Below are positions 24,015 to 31,822 of a stretch of DNA of 33,160 nucleotides, in pieces. The notes under the pieces are model-generated. The model searched no databases. It was given only the letters and a program-made list of their open reading frames with translations, and was not told the origin of the DNA. This stretch comes from Streptomyces nanshensis (GTDB lineage Bacteria > Actinomycetota > Actinomycetes > Streptomycetales > Streptomycetaceae), in contig NZ_LJGW01000033.1 of NCBI RefSeq assembly GCF_001751255.1, forward strand, positions 1-33,160, written 5' to 3'. The stretch's first letter is position 1, and each line of letters opens with the position of its first letter. The position numbers and the translations under genes were made by a program.

Positions 24015-25031
24015 TCAGTCGCCGGACCGCCCCGCGCCGCGCCCCCACTTCACACGGGCCCACAGTTGCTTGTGGTCGGAGTGCTCGGAGTAGCTGAGGC
24101 CGCTGGACTCGACCCGTACGGACGGCGAGACGAAGAGGTAGTCCAACTTCCCCTTGCTGTGGGTGGGTTGGCCCAAACGGCAGGGCGCGTAACGGGCCCT
24201 CGGCAGCCCGGACGCACGGCGCTCGGGCTTCATCGCGTCGCCGCAGGGGCTGCTCGCCTCCTTGAACGCGCCGCTCGCCCCGTGCCCGTAGTTCCGGTCG
24301 TACAGGCGGCCGAGCACCCGGGAGAGCGGTACGTCGTTGATGTCGCCGCCGAGCAGCACGGTGTAGTGCGCGTACCGCGTGGTGAGCACCCGCCGCACCG
24401 TCGCCACCTCGCGCTGCCGGCTCGCGAGGTACTTGCCGCCGCCGGGCGTCAGATGCGCGGAGCAGACGACGAACTTCCGCCGCTCCGCGCGCACGCACAC
24501 CATTTCGCGGTACTCGTCGCCGTCCGTGGAGCCGAGTTGGTGTACGTCCGTCTCGTCCTTGTCGAAGCCGAGGCCGTCGCGGAAGACGATGGTGTTGCCG
24601 AAGTCGGTGGGGTGGTGGCAGCGCGCGGGGGTGCCCGGGTTCCGCTCCAGGTTGCGGACGGGGCTGAAGAGGACCGTGTAGCCGGGCAGCCGCTGCTCCA
24701 GGCGCTCGTCCCAGTCGCGGCAGGTCTCCTGCGCCGTGACGAACGCGGGCTTGCGGTCCTCGATCTCCTCGGCGAGGGCGTCGGCGGGGGGATTGCCCTT
24801 GCCGCCGTGCTCCGTCGTACCGCCGGCCATGTTGAACTGCCCGATGACGTACGTGCCCGGCTTCGGCCCGGACTGCGCGGGCTGCGATCCCGAGTCCGAG
24901 CCGGCGACGAGGACGCCCGCGACCACGAGGCCGGCCGCCGCCACGACACCCGACAGCGAGGCGATCACGCGACGGATGGCGGCCTCCCCGGTTCGGTCCC
25001 CGGATGTGAAGTTCGGTACGCGCGCAAGCAT
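24015..25031 (-). CDS. Secreted endonuclease/exonuclease/phosphatase-fold protein
   Basis: 338 residues from ATG 25031; the start is uncertain (GTG 25115 and GTG 24968 are also in frame, and none has a good Shine-Dalgarno). A positively charged N-terminus and the hydrophobic stretch VIASLSGVVAAAGLVVAGVLVAG look like a signal or membrane anchor, so the enzyme is probably exported. The DNase I-like residues are all present: Asn in GQFNMAGG, Glu in TAQETCRDWD, His in CSAHLTPGGG, Asp/Asn in LLGGDINDVPLS, Asp in KLDYLFVS and the final His in EHSDHKQLW. The family cleaves phosphodiesters in DNA, RNA or lipids; the substrate is not determinable. It is divergent from metG. Confidence 0.85.
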   Translation of the reverse strand: MLARVPNFTSGDRTGEAAIRRVIASLSGVVAAAGLVVAGVLVAGSDSGSQPAQSGPKPGTYVIGQFNMAGGTTEHGGKGNPPADALAEEIEDRKPAFVTAQETCRDWDERLEQRLPGYTVLFSPVRNLERNPGTPARCHHPTDFGNTIVFRDGLGFDKDETDVHQLGSTDGDEYREMVCVRAERRKFVVCSAHLTPGGGKYLASRQREVATVRRVLTTRYAHYTVLLGGDINDVPLSRVLGRLYDRNYGHGASGAFKEASSPCGDAMKPERRASGLPRARYAPCRLGQPTHSKGKLDYLFVSPSVRVESSGLSYSEHSDHKQLWARVKWGRGAGRSGD

Positions 25032-25163
25032 GCAGAGGCGCACCGGGGGCGTCAACAGGCCGTCCGCCACGGCCGTGCGGCCCCCCGGGCCCGGCGGCTC
25101 CCCGCTCCCGTTCACGCGGGGTCACACACCGTTATCGGAAGGAAGCGGCCCCTCCCGGACCGT

Positions 25164-25169
25164 TAGGAT
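25164..25169 (+). promoter_or_regulatory. -10 box of leaderless metG
   Basis: TAGGAT lies 7 nt before ATG 25177 and the intervening TCCGGGC has no Shine-Dalgarno. The spacing fits transcription starting at the start codon. Confidence 0.55.
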
Positions 25170-25176
25170 TCCGGGC

Positions 25177-26787
25177 ATGGCGGCCACTGGAACAGAGCAG
25201 ACGGGATCGAAGGCGTACTACGTCACGACCCCGATTTACTACGTCAACGACGCTCCCCACCTGGGCCACGCCTACACGACCGTCGCAGGCGACGTGCTCA
25301 CGCGCTGGCACCGTCAGCGCGGCGAGAAGGTGTGGTACCTCACCGGCACGGACGAGCACGGTCAGAAGATCATGCGCACCGCCGAGGCGAACGGCGTCTC
25401 CCCGCAGGAGTGGTGCGACAAGCTCGTCGAGGAGGCGTGGAAGCCCCTCTGGGAGCACCTCGACATCCGTAACGACGACTTCATCCGTACGACCGAGAAG
25501 CGGCACACCGAGCGCGTCCGCGAGTTCGTCCAGGATCTCTACGACAAGGGCGAGATCTACCAGGGCGGCTACGAGGGCCCGTACTGCGTGGGCTGCGAGG
25601 AGTACAAGACCTACGGCGAACTGCTCGACGGCGAGGGCGAGTTCGCGGGGCAGAAGCTGTGCCCGATCCACCGCTCGCCGGTGGAGATGCTCCAGGAGGA
25701 GAACTACTTCTTCAAGCTCTCAGAGTACGGCCCGAAGCTGCTCGAACACTACGAGCGCCACCCGGAGTTCATCCAGCCCGAGTCCGCGCGGAACGAGATC
25801 GTGAACTTCGTCCGGCAGGGCCTGGACGACCTGTCGATCTCGCGCTCGACCTTCGACTGGGGCGTCAAGGTGCCCTGGGACGACAAGCACGTCATCTACG
25901 TGTGGATCGACGCGCTCCTCAACTACGCGACGGCGGTGGGCTACGGAGCGGACCAGGAGCGCTTCGAGCGGACGTTCCCCGCGGACGTCCATCTGGTCGG
26001 GAAGGACATCCTCCGCTTCCATACGGTGATCTGGCCCGCGATGCTGATGGCCAACGGCCTCCCGCTGCCCGGCAAGATCGTGGCGAACGGCTGGCTGATG
26101 GTCGGCGGCGAGAAGATGTCCAAGTCGAACCTGACGGGCATCTCCCCGCAGCAGCTCACCGAGCACTTCGGCGTCGATGCCTACCGCTGGTACTTCATGC
26201 GGGCCATCGCCTTCGGGCAGGACGGCTCGTTCTCCTGGGAGGACTTCTCCGCCCGCTACACCAGCGAACTGGCCAACGACTACGGCAATCTCGCCTCCCG
26301 CGTCGCGGCGATGGTCGGCAAGTACTTCGGCGGCACGCTGCCGGAGGCGACGGCGAGCGGCGACGCCGAGCAGGCCGTCGTGGACGGCCTCGCGCAGGCG
26401 GCGGCCAGGGCGGACGAACGCATCGGCGACGAGCTGGACTTCGCCGGCGGCATCGCGGCGGTCTTCGAGTTCATCAAGCAGGTCAACGGCTATCTGACGG
26501 AGCAGGCACCCTGGAAGGTCGCCAAGGACGACTCCCCCGAGGCCCAGGCCCGGCTGGCGACGATCCTCTACACGGCCGCCGAGTCGCTGCGCGCCTGCGC
26601 GGTGCTGCTGAACGCGGTCATGCCGGAGTCGTCGGCGAAGCTGTGGGAGTCCCTCGGCGCCGAGCCGCACCTCGGCCCGCTCGCCGACCAGCGCATCGCC
26701 GACGCGGGCCGCTGGGGTCTGCTCCCGGCGGGCGCGACGGTCACCAAGGGCGCGGTGCTCTTCCCGCGCCTGGAGGAGACGAAGTAG
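25177..26787 (+). CDS. metG: Methionine--tRNA ligase
   Basis: 536 residues from ATG 25177; an open frame reaching far upstream is non-coding read-through. Class I signatures are PIYYVNDAPHLGHAYT (HIGH variant) near the N-terminus and KMSKS in GGEKMSKSNLTGI. The zinc knuckle has one CxxC pair (CVGCEEY) and CPIH. The anticodon-binding helical domain follows with the conserved Asn/Trp region (QAPWKVAKDD). The C-terminal tRNA-binding/dimerisation extension of E. coli MetRS is absent, as in many actinomycetes. It charges tRNA-Met with methionine. A leaderless start is indicated by TAGGAT 7 nt upstream. A hairpin at 26817-26849 terminates it before the convergent TetR gene. Confidence 0.97.
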   Translation: MAATGTEQTGSKAYYVTTPIYYVNDAPHLGHAYTTVAGDVLTRWHRQRGEKVWYLTGTDEHGQKIMRTAEANGVSPQEWCDKLVEEAWKPLWEHLDIRNDDFIRTTEKRHTERVREFVQDLYDKGEIYQGGYEGPYCVGCEEYKTYGELLDGEGEFAGQKLCPIHRSPVEMLQEENYFFKLSEYGPKLLEHYERHPEFIQPESARNEIVNFVRQGLDDLSISRSTFDWGVKVPWDDKHVIYVWIDALLNYATAVGYGADQERFERTFPADVHLVGKDILRFHTVIWPAMLMANGLPLPGKIVANGWLMVGGEKMSKSNLTGISPQQLTEHFGVDAYRWYFMRAIAFGQDGSFSWEDFSARYTSELANDYGNLASRVAAMVGKYFGGTLPEATASGDAEQAVVDGLAQAAARADERIGDELDFAGGIAAVFEFIKQVNGYLTEQAPWKVAKDDSPEAQARLATILYTAAESLRACAVLLNAVMPESSAKLWESLGAEPHLGPLADQRIADAGRWGLLPAGATVTKGAVLFPRLEETK

Positions 26788-26816
26788 CGCGCACTTCACG
26801 TCCGACGCCGCGGCGC

Positions 26817-26849
26817 AGGCCCGGAATCCCGTACGGGGGTTCCGGGCCT
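26817..26849. terminator. Hairpin terminator between metG and the TetR gene
   Basis: AGGCCCGGAA (26817-26826) pairs with TTCCGGGCCT (26840-26849), and the stem continues with a few TCCC/GGGG pairs around GTAC. It stands between convergent stops and may serve both genes. Confidence 0.75.
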
Positions 26850-26868
26850 TCCGTCGTGAACGGGCGTT

Positions 26869-27543
26869 CTACGTACGGCAGTCGGGCACGCCTGCGGACG
26901 GGGCGCTGCCGCCGAGGCGTTCCCGTAGGGCCGCGAGCTGCGAGCGCAGGGTGCTCCCGGCCTCCTCCTCGGTGAGGTGGCCGAGCACCACATGGCCGGT
27001 GAGACCGTCCGCGAGAGCGATCAGCGCCCGTGCCTCACGGCGGTGCGCGGCGGCGGATCCGGCAGCCCGGCCCTCGGCATGCGCCGCCTCCGTGGCCGCC
27101 TCCGCGACGAGACGCACGAACAGCTCCTCCAGCGCGGCATAGCTGCTCCGCAGCGCCTCGGCGAGCGGCGGGCTGACGGCGGCCCGTGCGACGAACGCCA
27201 GCCAGATCCGCGCCTCCGAACGGTGTTCCGCGCGGAGCAGGGCGACTTCGGTGACGGCACGCTCCAGTACGGCGGCGGCCGACCCGCCCCTGCCCGGCCG
27301 GTCCCCGCCGTCCGCCTCACCGGCCCGTACCCGTTCCAGCACGCGTTCGCCGACGTGACCGACGGCGAAGAGCAGCATCTCCTCCTTGCTGCGGAAGCAG
27401 CGCTGCACGGCGCCCAGCGAGACCCGGGCGCGGGCCGCGACGTCGCGCAGTCCGACGCCCTCCGGCCCGTGGTCGCCCGCGAGGACGCACACGGCCTCGG
27501 CGATCCGCCGCCGCCGTTCCTCGTAGTCCACCTGCTTGGGCAT
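26869..27543 (-). CDS. TetR-family transcriptional regulator
   Basis: 224 residues from ATG 27543, with AAAGGAGG about 8 nt upstream; the longer open frame is Arg-rich read-through. The N-terminal TetR helix-turn-helix (about 8-55) reads YEERRRRIAEAVCVLAGDHG, GVGLRDVAARARVSLGAVQ and RCFRSKEEMLLFAV. The remaining helical ligand domain includes ARIWLAFVARAAVSPPLAEALR and DGLTGHVVLGHLTEEEAG. A perfect 10-bp-arm palindrome (27559-27582) abuts its ribosome site, so autorepression is highly likely. It is divergent from the amidase, which is the obvious candidate target; the inducer is unknown. Confidence 0.92.
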   Translation of the reverse strand: MPKQVDYEERRRRIAEAVCVLAGDHGPEGVGLRDVAARARVSLGAVQRCFRSKEEMLLFAVGHVGERVLERVRAGEADGGDRPGRGGSAAAVLERAVTEVALLRAEHRSEARIWLAFVARAAVSPPLAEALRSSYAALEELFVRLVAEAATEAAHAEGRAAGSAAAHRREARALIALADGLTGHVVLGHLTEEEAGSTLRSQLAALRERLGGSAPSAGVPDCRT

Positions 27544-27558
27544 CCCGGCCGCCTCCTT

Positions 27559-27582
27559 TATTCGATACGACTGTATCGAATA
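27559..27582. promoter_or_regulatory. TetR operator palindrome
   Basis: TATTCGATAC-GACT-GTATCGAATA has perfect 10-bp arms with a 4-nt spacer in the divergent region between the TetR gene and the amidase. It touches the AAAGGAGG ribosome site of the TetR gene, so binding would block its transcription. Confidence 0.8.
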
Positions 27583-27613
27583 CGAGATAGGCTCGTGCAG
27601 GCACCGCCGGAAC

Positions 27614-27687
27614 GCACGACGTACGGCGCACGGCGCACGACGTACGGACGCAGGCGGTACGCGCGACGGCGGTGCGCACGACGTACG
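27614..27687 (+). repeat. Three direct repeats of GCACGACGTACG
   Basis: Identical 12-mers at 27614-27625, 27635-27646 and 27676-27687, with offsets of 21 and 41 nt (about two and four helical turns). They lie between the TetR operator and the amidase start. Each contains CGTACG. Phasing suggests a regulator on one DNA face; this is inference. Confidence 0.55.
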
Positions 27688-27716
27688 CAGGAACACGAAG
27701 GGGGAGAACGAGAGCC

Positions 27717-29162
27717 GTGCAGAACGCGAGAGAGCGGAAGGCGACCGCGCGGGACGCCCCGTGGAGGATGACGGCCGCGGCCCAGGCGGCGGCCGTACGC
27801 GACGGAGAGATCTCGGCCGTCGAACTCGTCGACAGCCATCTGGAACGCATCGCGGAGACCGGCCCGCGGATCAACGCGGTCACACAGCTCCTGGCGGAAC
27901 GGGCCCGCGCGGACGCGGCGCGCACGGACCGACGGCGGGCGGCGGGCGAGGAGTTGGGGCCGCTGGCGGGTGTGCCGTTCACGGTGAAGGAGTGCACGCC
28001 GGTCGAGGGCGTACCGACCACGTTCGGCGCGACGCGGTTCCGCGACATGACCGCGGCGGCCGACGCGCTCCCGGTGGCACGGCTGCGCGCGGCCGGCGCC
28101 CTGCCGATCGGCCACAGCAACATGCCGACGCTGATCCTGGCCGGAATGCACACCCGCAGCGAACTGTTCGGCGACACGGTCAACCCGTGGGACCCCGCCC
28201 GTACGCCGGGCGGCAGCAGCGGCGGCGACGCCGCGGCGGTCGCCACGGGCATGGCACCGCTCGGGCTCGGCAACGACTCGGGCGGTTCGGTCCGGGTACC
28301 GGCGTCGTTCTGCGGGGTGGCGGGGCTCAAGCCGACGCCCGGACGCTTCCCCTCCGACCCCCGCGTCCTCGGCCCGGACGACCCCGGACCGGCATCCCAA
28401 CTCCTCGTCACGGACGGCCCGTTGGCCCGTACGGTCGCCGATCTGCGGCTGGCGTACGAGGCCCTGGCGGGCACCGACCCGCGGGACCCGCGAGCGGTCC
28501 CGGTGCCCGCGTACGGCGAACCGCTGCCGCAGCCGCCGGTGGTCGCGGTGGTCGCGGATCCCGGCGGCCGGGGCGTCCACCCGACGGTCCGCGCCGCCGT
28601 CGCGAGGGCCGCCGCCGCGCTGCGGGACGCGGGGTACGACGTACGGGAGGTCGCGGACGTCCCCCGGCTCGACGAGGCGCTGGAGGCGTACGGCCGCATC
28701 ACCGTGACCGAGTTCGCCCCGCGCTGGCCGCTGGTACGGACGCTGCTCGGCGAGGGCGGTGACCGCTGGATCGCGACGGCGATGGAACAGACCCCGCCGG
28801 CGACGTCCGCCGAACTGACGGAGCTGATGGGCACCTGGCTGGGCATCCGCCGCTCCTGGGCGGAGTTCCTGGAGGAGCATCCGCTGCTGCTGGCACCGGT
28901 GTTCACCGAGCCGCCCGTCGAACCGGGCCTGGAGTCCCGCGACACGGAGAGCCGCGACCGGGTCGCCTCGGCGATGCGCCTGTGCACGGCGAGCAGCTTC
29001 GCGGGCGTCCCCGCGGTGGCCGTCCCGACGGGCGTGAGCGACGGACTGCCGACCGGCGTCCAGCTCATCTCCCGCCCCTTCCGCGAGGACCTGTGCCTGA
29101 CCGCGGCCCAGCACATCGAGGACGCCTTCGGCATCCTGACGCCGATCGATCCGCTGGACTGA
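27717..29162 (+). CDS. Amidase signature family hydrolase
   Basis: 481 residues from GTG 27717, with a GGGGGAG ribosome site about 11 nt upstream; ATG 27768 is a later alternative, ORF starts before 27717 are unlikely. The Ser-cisSer-Lys triad is complete: K91 in AGVPFTVKE, the Ser pair 167-168 in RTPGGSSGGDAA and the nucleophile S191 in GNDSGGSVRVPA. Enzymes of this family hydrolyse amide bonds of small substrates or act in the GatA complex; there are no GatB/GatC neighbours, so a free-standing amidase is expected. Divergent control by the adjacent TetR protein is likely. The hydrophobic substrate pocket gives no clear prediction. Confidence 0.92.
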   Translation: MQNARERKATARDAPWRMTAAAQAAAVRDGEISAVELVDSHLERIAETGPRINAVTQLLAERARADAARTDRRRAAGEELGPLAGVPFTVKECTPVEGVPTTFGATRFRDMTAAADALPVARLRAAGALPIGHSNMPTLILAGMHTRSELFGDTVNPWDPARTPGGSSGGDAAAVATGMAPLGLGNDSGGSVRVPASFCGVAGLKPTPGRFPSDPRVLGPDDPGPASQLLVTDGPLARTVADLRLAYEALAGTDPRDPRAVPVPAYGEPLPQPPVVAVVADPGGRGVHPTVRAAVARAAAALRDAGYDVREVADVPRLDEALEAYGRITVTEFAPRWPLVRTLLGEGGDRWIATAMEQTPPATSAELTELMGTWLGIRRSWAEFLEEHPLLLAPVFTEPPVEPGLESRDTESRDRVASAMRLCTASSFAGVPAVAVPTGVSDGLPTGVQLISRPFREDLCLTAAQHIEDAFGILTPIDPLD

Positions 29163-29302
29163 GGCGCCGCCACCGCCCGGTCCCGCCTGCTCACCGGCGG
29201 CCCGCCCCTGTGATCGACTGCCGAAGGCGGCCGGGTCCCGCGGACGTCCAGGGCGGCCGCCGGGTGCGGGTGCGGGTGTGCGAGCGGAGCGGAGCGCGTC
29301 GG

Positions 29303-29623
29303 ATGGGTCTCGCGTGGGTGGTCCTCGTCGTCTCGGGCGTACTGGAGACCGTGTGGGCGGGCGCGCTCGCCGCCTCCGGCACGCTCCACCGGCTGTGGCC
29401 GTCGCTCCTCTTCGTCCTCGCGCTGGCCGCCAGCATGGCGGGCCTGTCGTACGCGGTGAGCCACATCCCGCTGGGCACCGCGTACGGCGTGTGGGTCGGC
29501 ATCGGCGCCATCGGCACGGCCGCGTACGGCATGGCGGCGCTCGGGGATCCGCTCACGGCCGCCCGTGTGCTGTGCCTGCTGCTGATCGTGGCCGGGGTGG
29601 TCGGGCTGAAGCTGCTGCACTGA
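29303..29623 (+). CDS. SMR family exporter (SugE/Gdx-like)
   Basis: 106 residues from ATG 29303, preceded by GGAG at a spacing of 8. Four hydrophobic helices fill the protein, the normal SMR length. The essential membrane Glu is E15 in VSGVLETVWAG. The SugE/Gdx-type sequence continues with SLLFVLALAASMAGLSYAVS, IPLGTAYGVWVGIGAIGTAA and LCLLLIVAGVVGLKLLH. SMR proteins are proton-coupled dimers; Gdx members export guanidinium and SugE/EmrE members quaternary amines. The upstream 140 nt contain no guanidine riboswitch that I can recognise. It stands alone after the amidase with no obvious partner subunit. Confidence 0.88.
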   Translation: MGLAWVVLVVSGVLETVWAGALAASGTLHRLWPSLLFVLALAASMAGLSYAVSHIPLGTAYGVWVGIGAIGTAAYGMAALGDPLTAARVLCLLLIVAGVVGLKLLH

Positions 29624-29948
29624 GCCGTCGCCGTCGCCGCCGTCCGCGTCGTCCCTGTTGTCCCTGCCGTCCCTGTCGTCCTTGGGCCGGCCGTACCGTC
29701 CTCGCTGTTCATGCCGTGTGTGGCGTCTGTGCCGTCCGTGTGTGATCCGTGGTCCCGGCGGGTTACGACCTCGCACGCCGGGCACCCACCGACGCGGCGG
29801 GCCGCCGTCGCGGGGCCCGTCCCGTGTATGTCCCCGCACCGGTCCGTACGCCACGGCGACGGCATGACGACGGCATGACGACGCCGTGGCCGTACGGGCG
29901 GTGCGCTCCCAGCAGAACGAGCAGAACGAGCAGAAAGGCGGCACATCC
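29624..29948. repeat. Intergenic stretch with micro-repeats and a long hairpin
   Basis: Three sets of short repeats lie here: five 9-nt units GTCCCTGTT-like (29642-29686); two copies of CGACGGCATGA forming most of the loop of an imperfect 15-bp hairpin (arms 29844-29858 and 29882-29897); and three 9-nt units GCAGAACGA-like (29912-29938). The last one provides the AAAGG ribosome site of the next gene. Confidence 0.6.
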
Positions 29949-30644
29949 GTGTCTGCACCACCGCTGCGCCAGAACCTGCGCTTCGACGCCGACGGCGTGG
30001 AGATCTTCGGCTATCTCGCACTTCCGGAGGGCGGTACGGGCCCCGGCGTCATCGTCATCCAGGAGTGGTGGGGGCTGACGGACCAGATCGCCGAGGTGGC
30101 GGACCAGTTCGCCGCGGCCGGCTTCGTGGCGCTCGCCCCCGACCTCTACGGCGGCCGTACGACGCACGACAGCGACGACGCGGCCCGGCTCGCCTCCGAG
30201 CTGCCGATGGGCCAGGCCGTACGCGAACTCGCGGGCGCCGTCGACTACTTGCTCGCCCACGAGGCCGTGCGGGGCGACGCCGTGGGCGCCGTGGGCTTCT
30301 GCATGGGCGGCGGGTTCGTCCTCGCGCTCGCGGCCGAGGCGGGGGAGAAGATCGCCGCGGCCGTCCCGTACTACGGCGTGACCAGCGACGACGAGGTGGA
30401 CTTCTCCGGTGTGCGCGCCGATGTCCTCGGCCACTACGGCGAGTTGGACGAGAACGCCTCGCCGGCCCGCGCCGAGGAGATCGCCGCGCGCATCCGCGCG
30501 GAGTCCGGCGCGAACGTGACCGTCGAGCGCTACCCGGCGGGCCACGCCTTCGCGAACGAGGAGAACCACCTGGGTACGTACGACCCCGAGGCCACCCGGC
30601 TCGCCTGGGAGCGCACCCTCGCCTTCCTGCGCGAGCGGCTCTGA
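29949..30644 (+). CDS. Dienelactone hydrolase family protein
   Basis: 231 residues from GTG 29949, with AAAGG in the third nonamer repeat about 10 nt upstream; the frame is open further back but starts in the repeat tract. Alpha/beta-hydrolase features are GVIVIQEWWGLTDQIAEVAD (E39 next to the oxyanion region), the nucleophile C118 in VGFCMGGGFV, the acid D168 in GELDENAS and H199 in PAGHAFANE. Cys instead of Ser as nucleophile is characteristic of dienelactone hydrolases, which open lactone rings in chloroaromatic degradation. The natural substrate of such housekeeping paralogues is usually unknown. It has no catabolic neighbours. Confidence 0.9.
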   Translation: MSAPPLRQNLRFDADGVEIFGYLALPEGGTGPGVIVIQEWWGLTDQIAEVADQFAAAGFVALAPDLYGGRTTHDSDDAARLASELPMGQAVRELAGAVDYLLAHEAVRGDAVGAVGFCMGGGFVLALAAEAGEKIAAAVPYYGVTSDDEVDFSGVRADVLGHYGELDENASPARAEEIAARIRAESGANVTVERYPAGHAFANEENHLGTYDPEATRLAWERTLAFLRERL

Positions 30645-30670
30645 GCGCACCGGCCCCCCGGCCCCTCCGC

Positions 30671-30699
30671 GTTCACGGGTCGCGGGTCACGGGTCGCGC
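30671..30699. repeat. Short GTCGCGG/GTCACGG repeat
   Basis: Four near-identical units (GTTCACGG, GTCGCGG, GTCACGG, GTCGCGC) lie between the dienelactone hydrolase and the convergent MDR gene. The unit resembles the octamer of the 2984-3062 and 31767-31822 arrays but with a 7-nt period. Confidence 0.45.
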
Positions 30700-30711
30700 A
30701 CGCGCCGCCGA

Positions 30712-31656
30712 TCAGGGCAGCAGCACGACCTTGCCGCCGGGGTGCCCCTCCGCGAGGAAGCGGTGGGCCTCCGCGGCCTCGGCGAGGGAGTACCGGCGGG
30801 CGACGACGACCTCCAACTCGCCCTGGCGCGCGAGCTCGACGAGCCGCCGCCAGGCGTTGGCCCTGATCTCCGTGCCGGAGTCCGCGTTGGGGGCGGCGCC
30901 GATCAGCTTGATGCCGGTGTCACCGCGGTCGAAGGCGAGGATCGAGACGATGCGCGCGCGGTCCGGTACCAGTTCGAGCGAGGCGTCGATCGCCTCGCGC
31001 GTGCCCGAGGTGTCGACCACCGCGTCCACGCCCCCGGGAGCCGCCTCGCGTACGCGCTCCAGCAGCCCCGGTCCGTACGGGATCGCGGTCGCCCCGTACC
31101 GCTCGACGGACTCCAGCCGCCGCTCGCTCGCCGTACCGATGACCCGTGCCCCGTCCGCGACCGCGATCTGCACGGCGAGCAGGCCGACGCCGCCCGAGGC
31201 GCCGTGGATCAGCAGGGTCTCGCCCTCGCCGGCGCCGACGACGGTCAGCGCGTGCACCGCGGTCCCGCCGGCCAGCATCAGACCGGCGGCCGCCTCCCAG
31301 GACAGCTCCGGCGGCTTCGGTACGACGCTGGAGGCGGGGACGGTCAGCTCGGTCGCGTAGGCGCCGGGCACGGGGAAGGCGATCACGTCGGTCCCGGGGC
31401 TCAGCGGTCCCGCCGGGCCCTCCGCGTCCTCGCCGGCCGCGGTCACCACGCCCGCCAGTTCCTGGCCCACGGGCATCGGCAGCGCCGCGGGGTCGTCGCC
31501 CATGGCGCCGCTGTAGAGCTTGTAGTCCACCGGGTTCGTGCCGATGGCCATCGCCCGCACCGTCACCTCGCCGGGGCCGGGCGGCGGTACGTCGGACTCG
31601 GTCAGGGAGAGAACCTCCGGCCCGCCGTACGCCTCGGCCACCACACGTTTCGCCAT
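30712..31656 (-). CDS. Zinc-independent MDR (quinone oxidoreductase-like) NADP-dependent oxidoreductase
   Basis: 314 residues from ATG 31656, with GGGAG six nt upstream. The N-terminal GroES-like domain reads KRVVAEAYGGPEVLSLTE, VRAMAIGTNPVDYKLYSG and PVGQELAGVVTAAG. The nucleotide-binding motif is LLIHGASGGVGLLAVQIA with the following VIGTAS pattern of NADPH binding. No zinc-ligand Cys set is present, so it belongs with quinone oxidoreductases or zeta-crystallin-like reductases. The C-terminus ends RFLAEGHPGGKVVLLP as usual. It probably reduces quinones or enones using NADPH. The gene is convergent with the dienelactone hydrolase; the octamer array 2 separates it from the next gene upstream. 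Confidence 0.92.
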   Translation of the reverse strand: MAKRVVAEAYGGPEVLSLTESDVPPPGPGEVTVRAMAIGTNPVDYKLYSGAMGDDPAALPMPVGQELAGVVTAAGEDAEGPAGPLSPGTDVIAFPVPGAYATELTVPASSVVPKPPELSWEAAAGLMLAGGTAVHALTVVGAGEGETLLIHGASGGVGLLAVQIAVADGARVIGTASERRLESVERYGATAIPYGPGLLERVREAAPGGVDAVVDTSGTREAIDASLELVPDRARIVSILAFDRGDTGIKLIGAAPNADSGTEIRANAWRRLVELARQGELEVVVARRYSLAEAAEAHRFLAEGHPGGKVVLLP

Positions 31657-31766
31657 GCCGCTCTCCCTCGCACTCCGGGGTCGCTCGCTCCTTCCGCCGG
31701 GTCGCACCGGGTGCGCGCCGCCGCGCGCGGGACGGCGGGCACCCGGAATCCGGCGGTCAGGCGCCC

Positions 31767-31822
31767 GTCACCGGGTCACGGCGTCGCGGGATCGCGGCGT
31801 CGCGGCGTCACGGCGTCACGGC
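31767..31822. repeat. Octamer tandem array (GTCACGGC-like), array 2
   Basis: Seven units in perfect 8-nt register: GTCACCGG, GTCACGGC, GTCGCGGG, ATCGCGGC, GTCGCGGC, GTCACGGC, GTCACGGC. The last unit runs over the stop (31816-31818) of the minus-strand dehydrogenase. Sequence, period and position match array 1. Confidence 0.8.

Noticed and set aside
24968..25115. Possible PhoP control of the secreted nuclease-fold protein
   Set aside because: Only one weak unit (CTTCACATCC) is seen, without an adjacent repeat.
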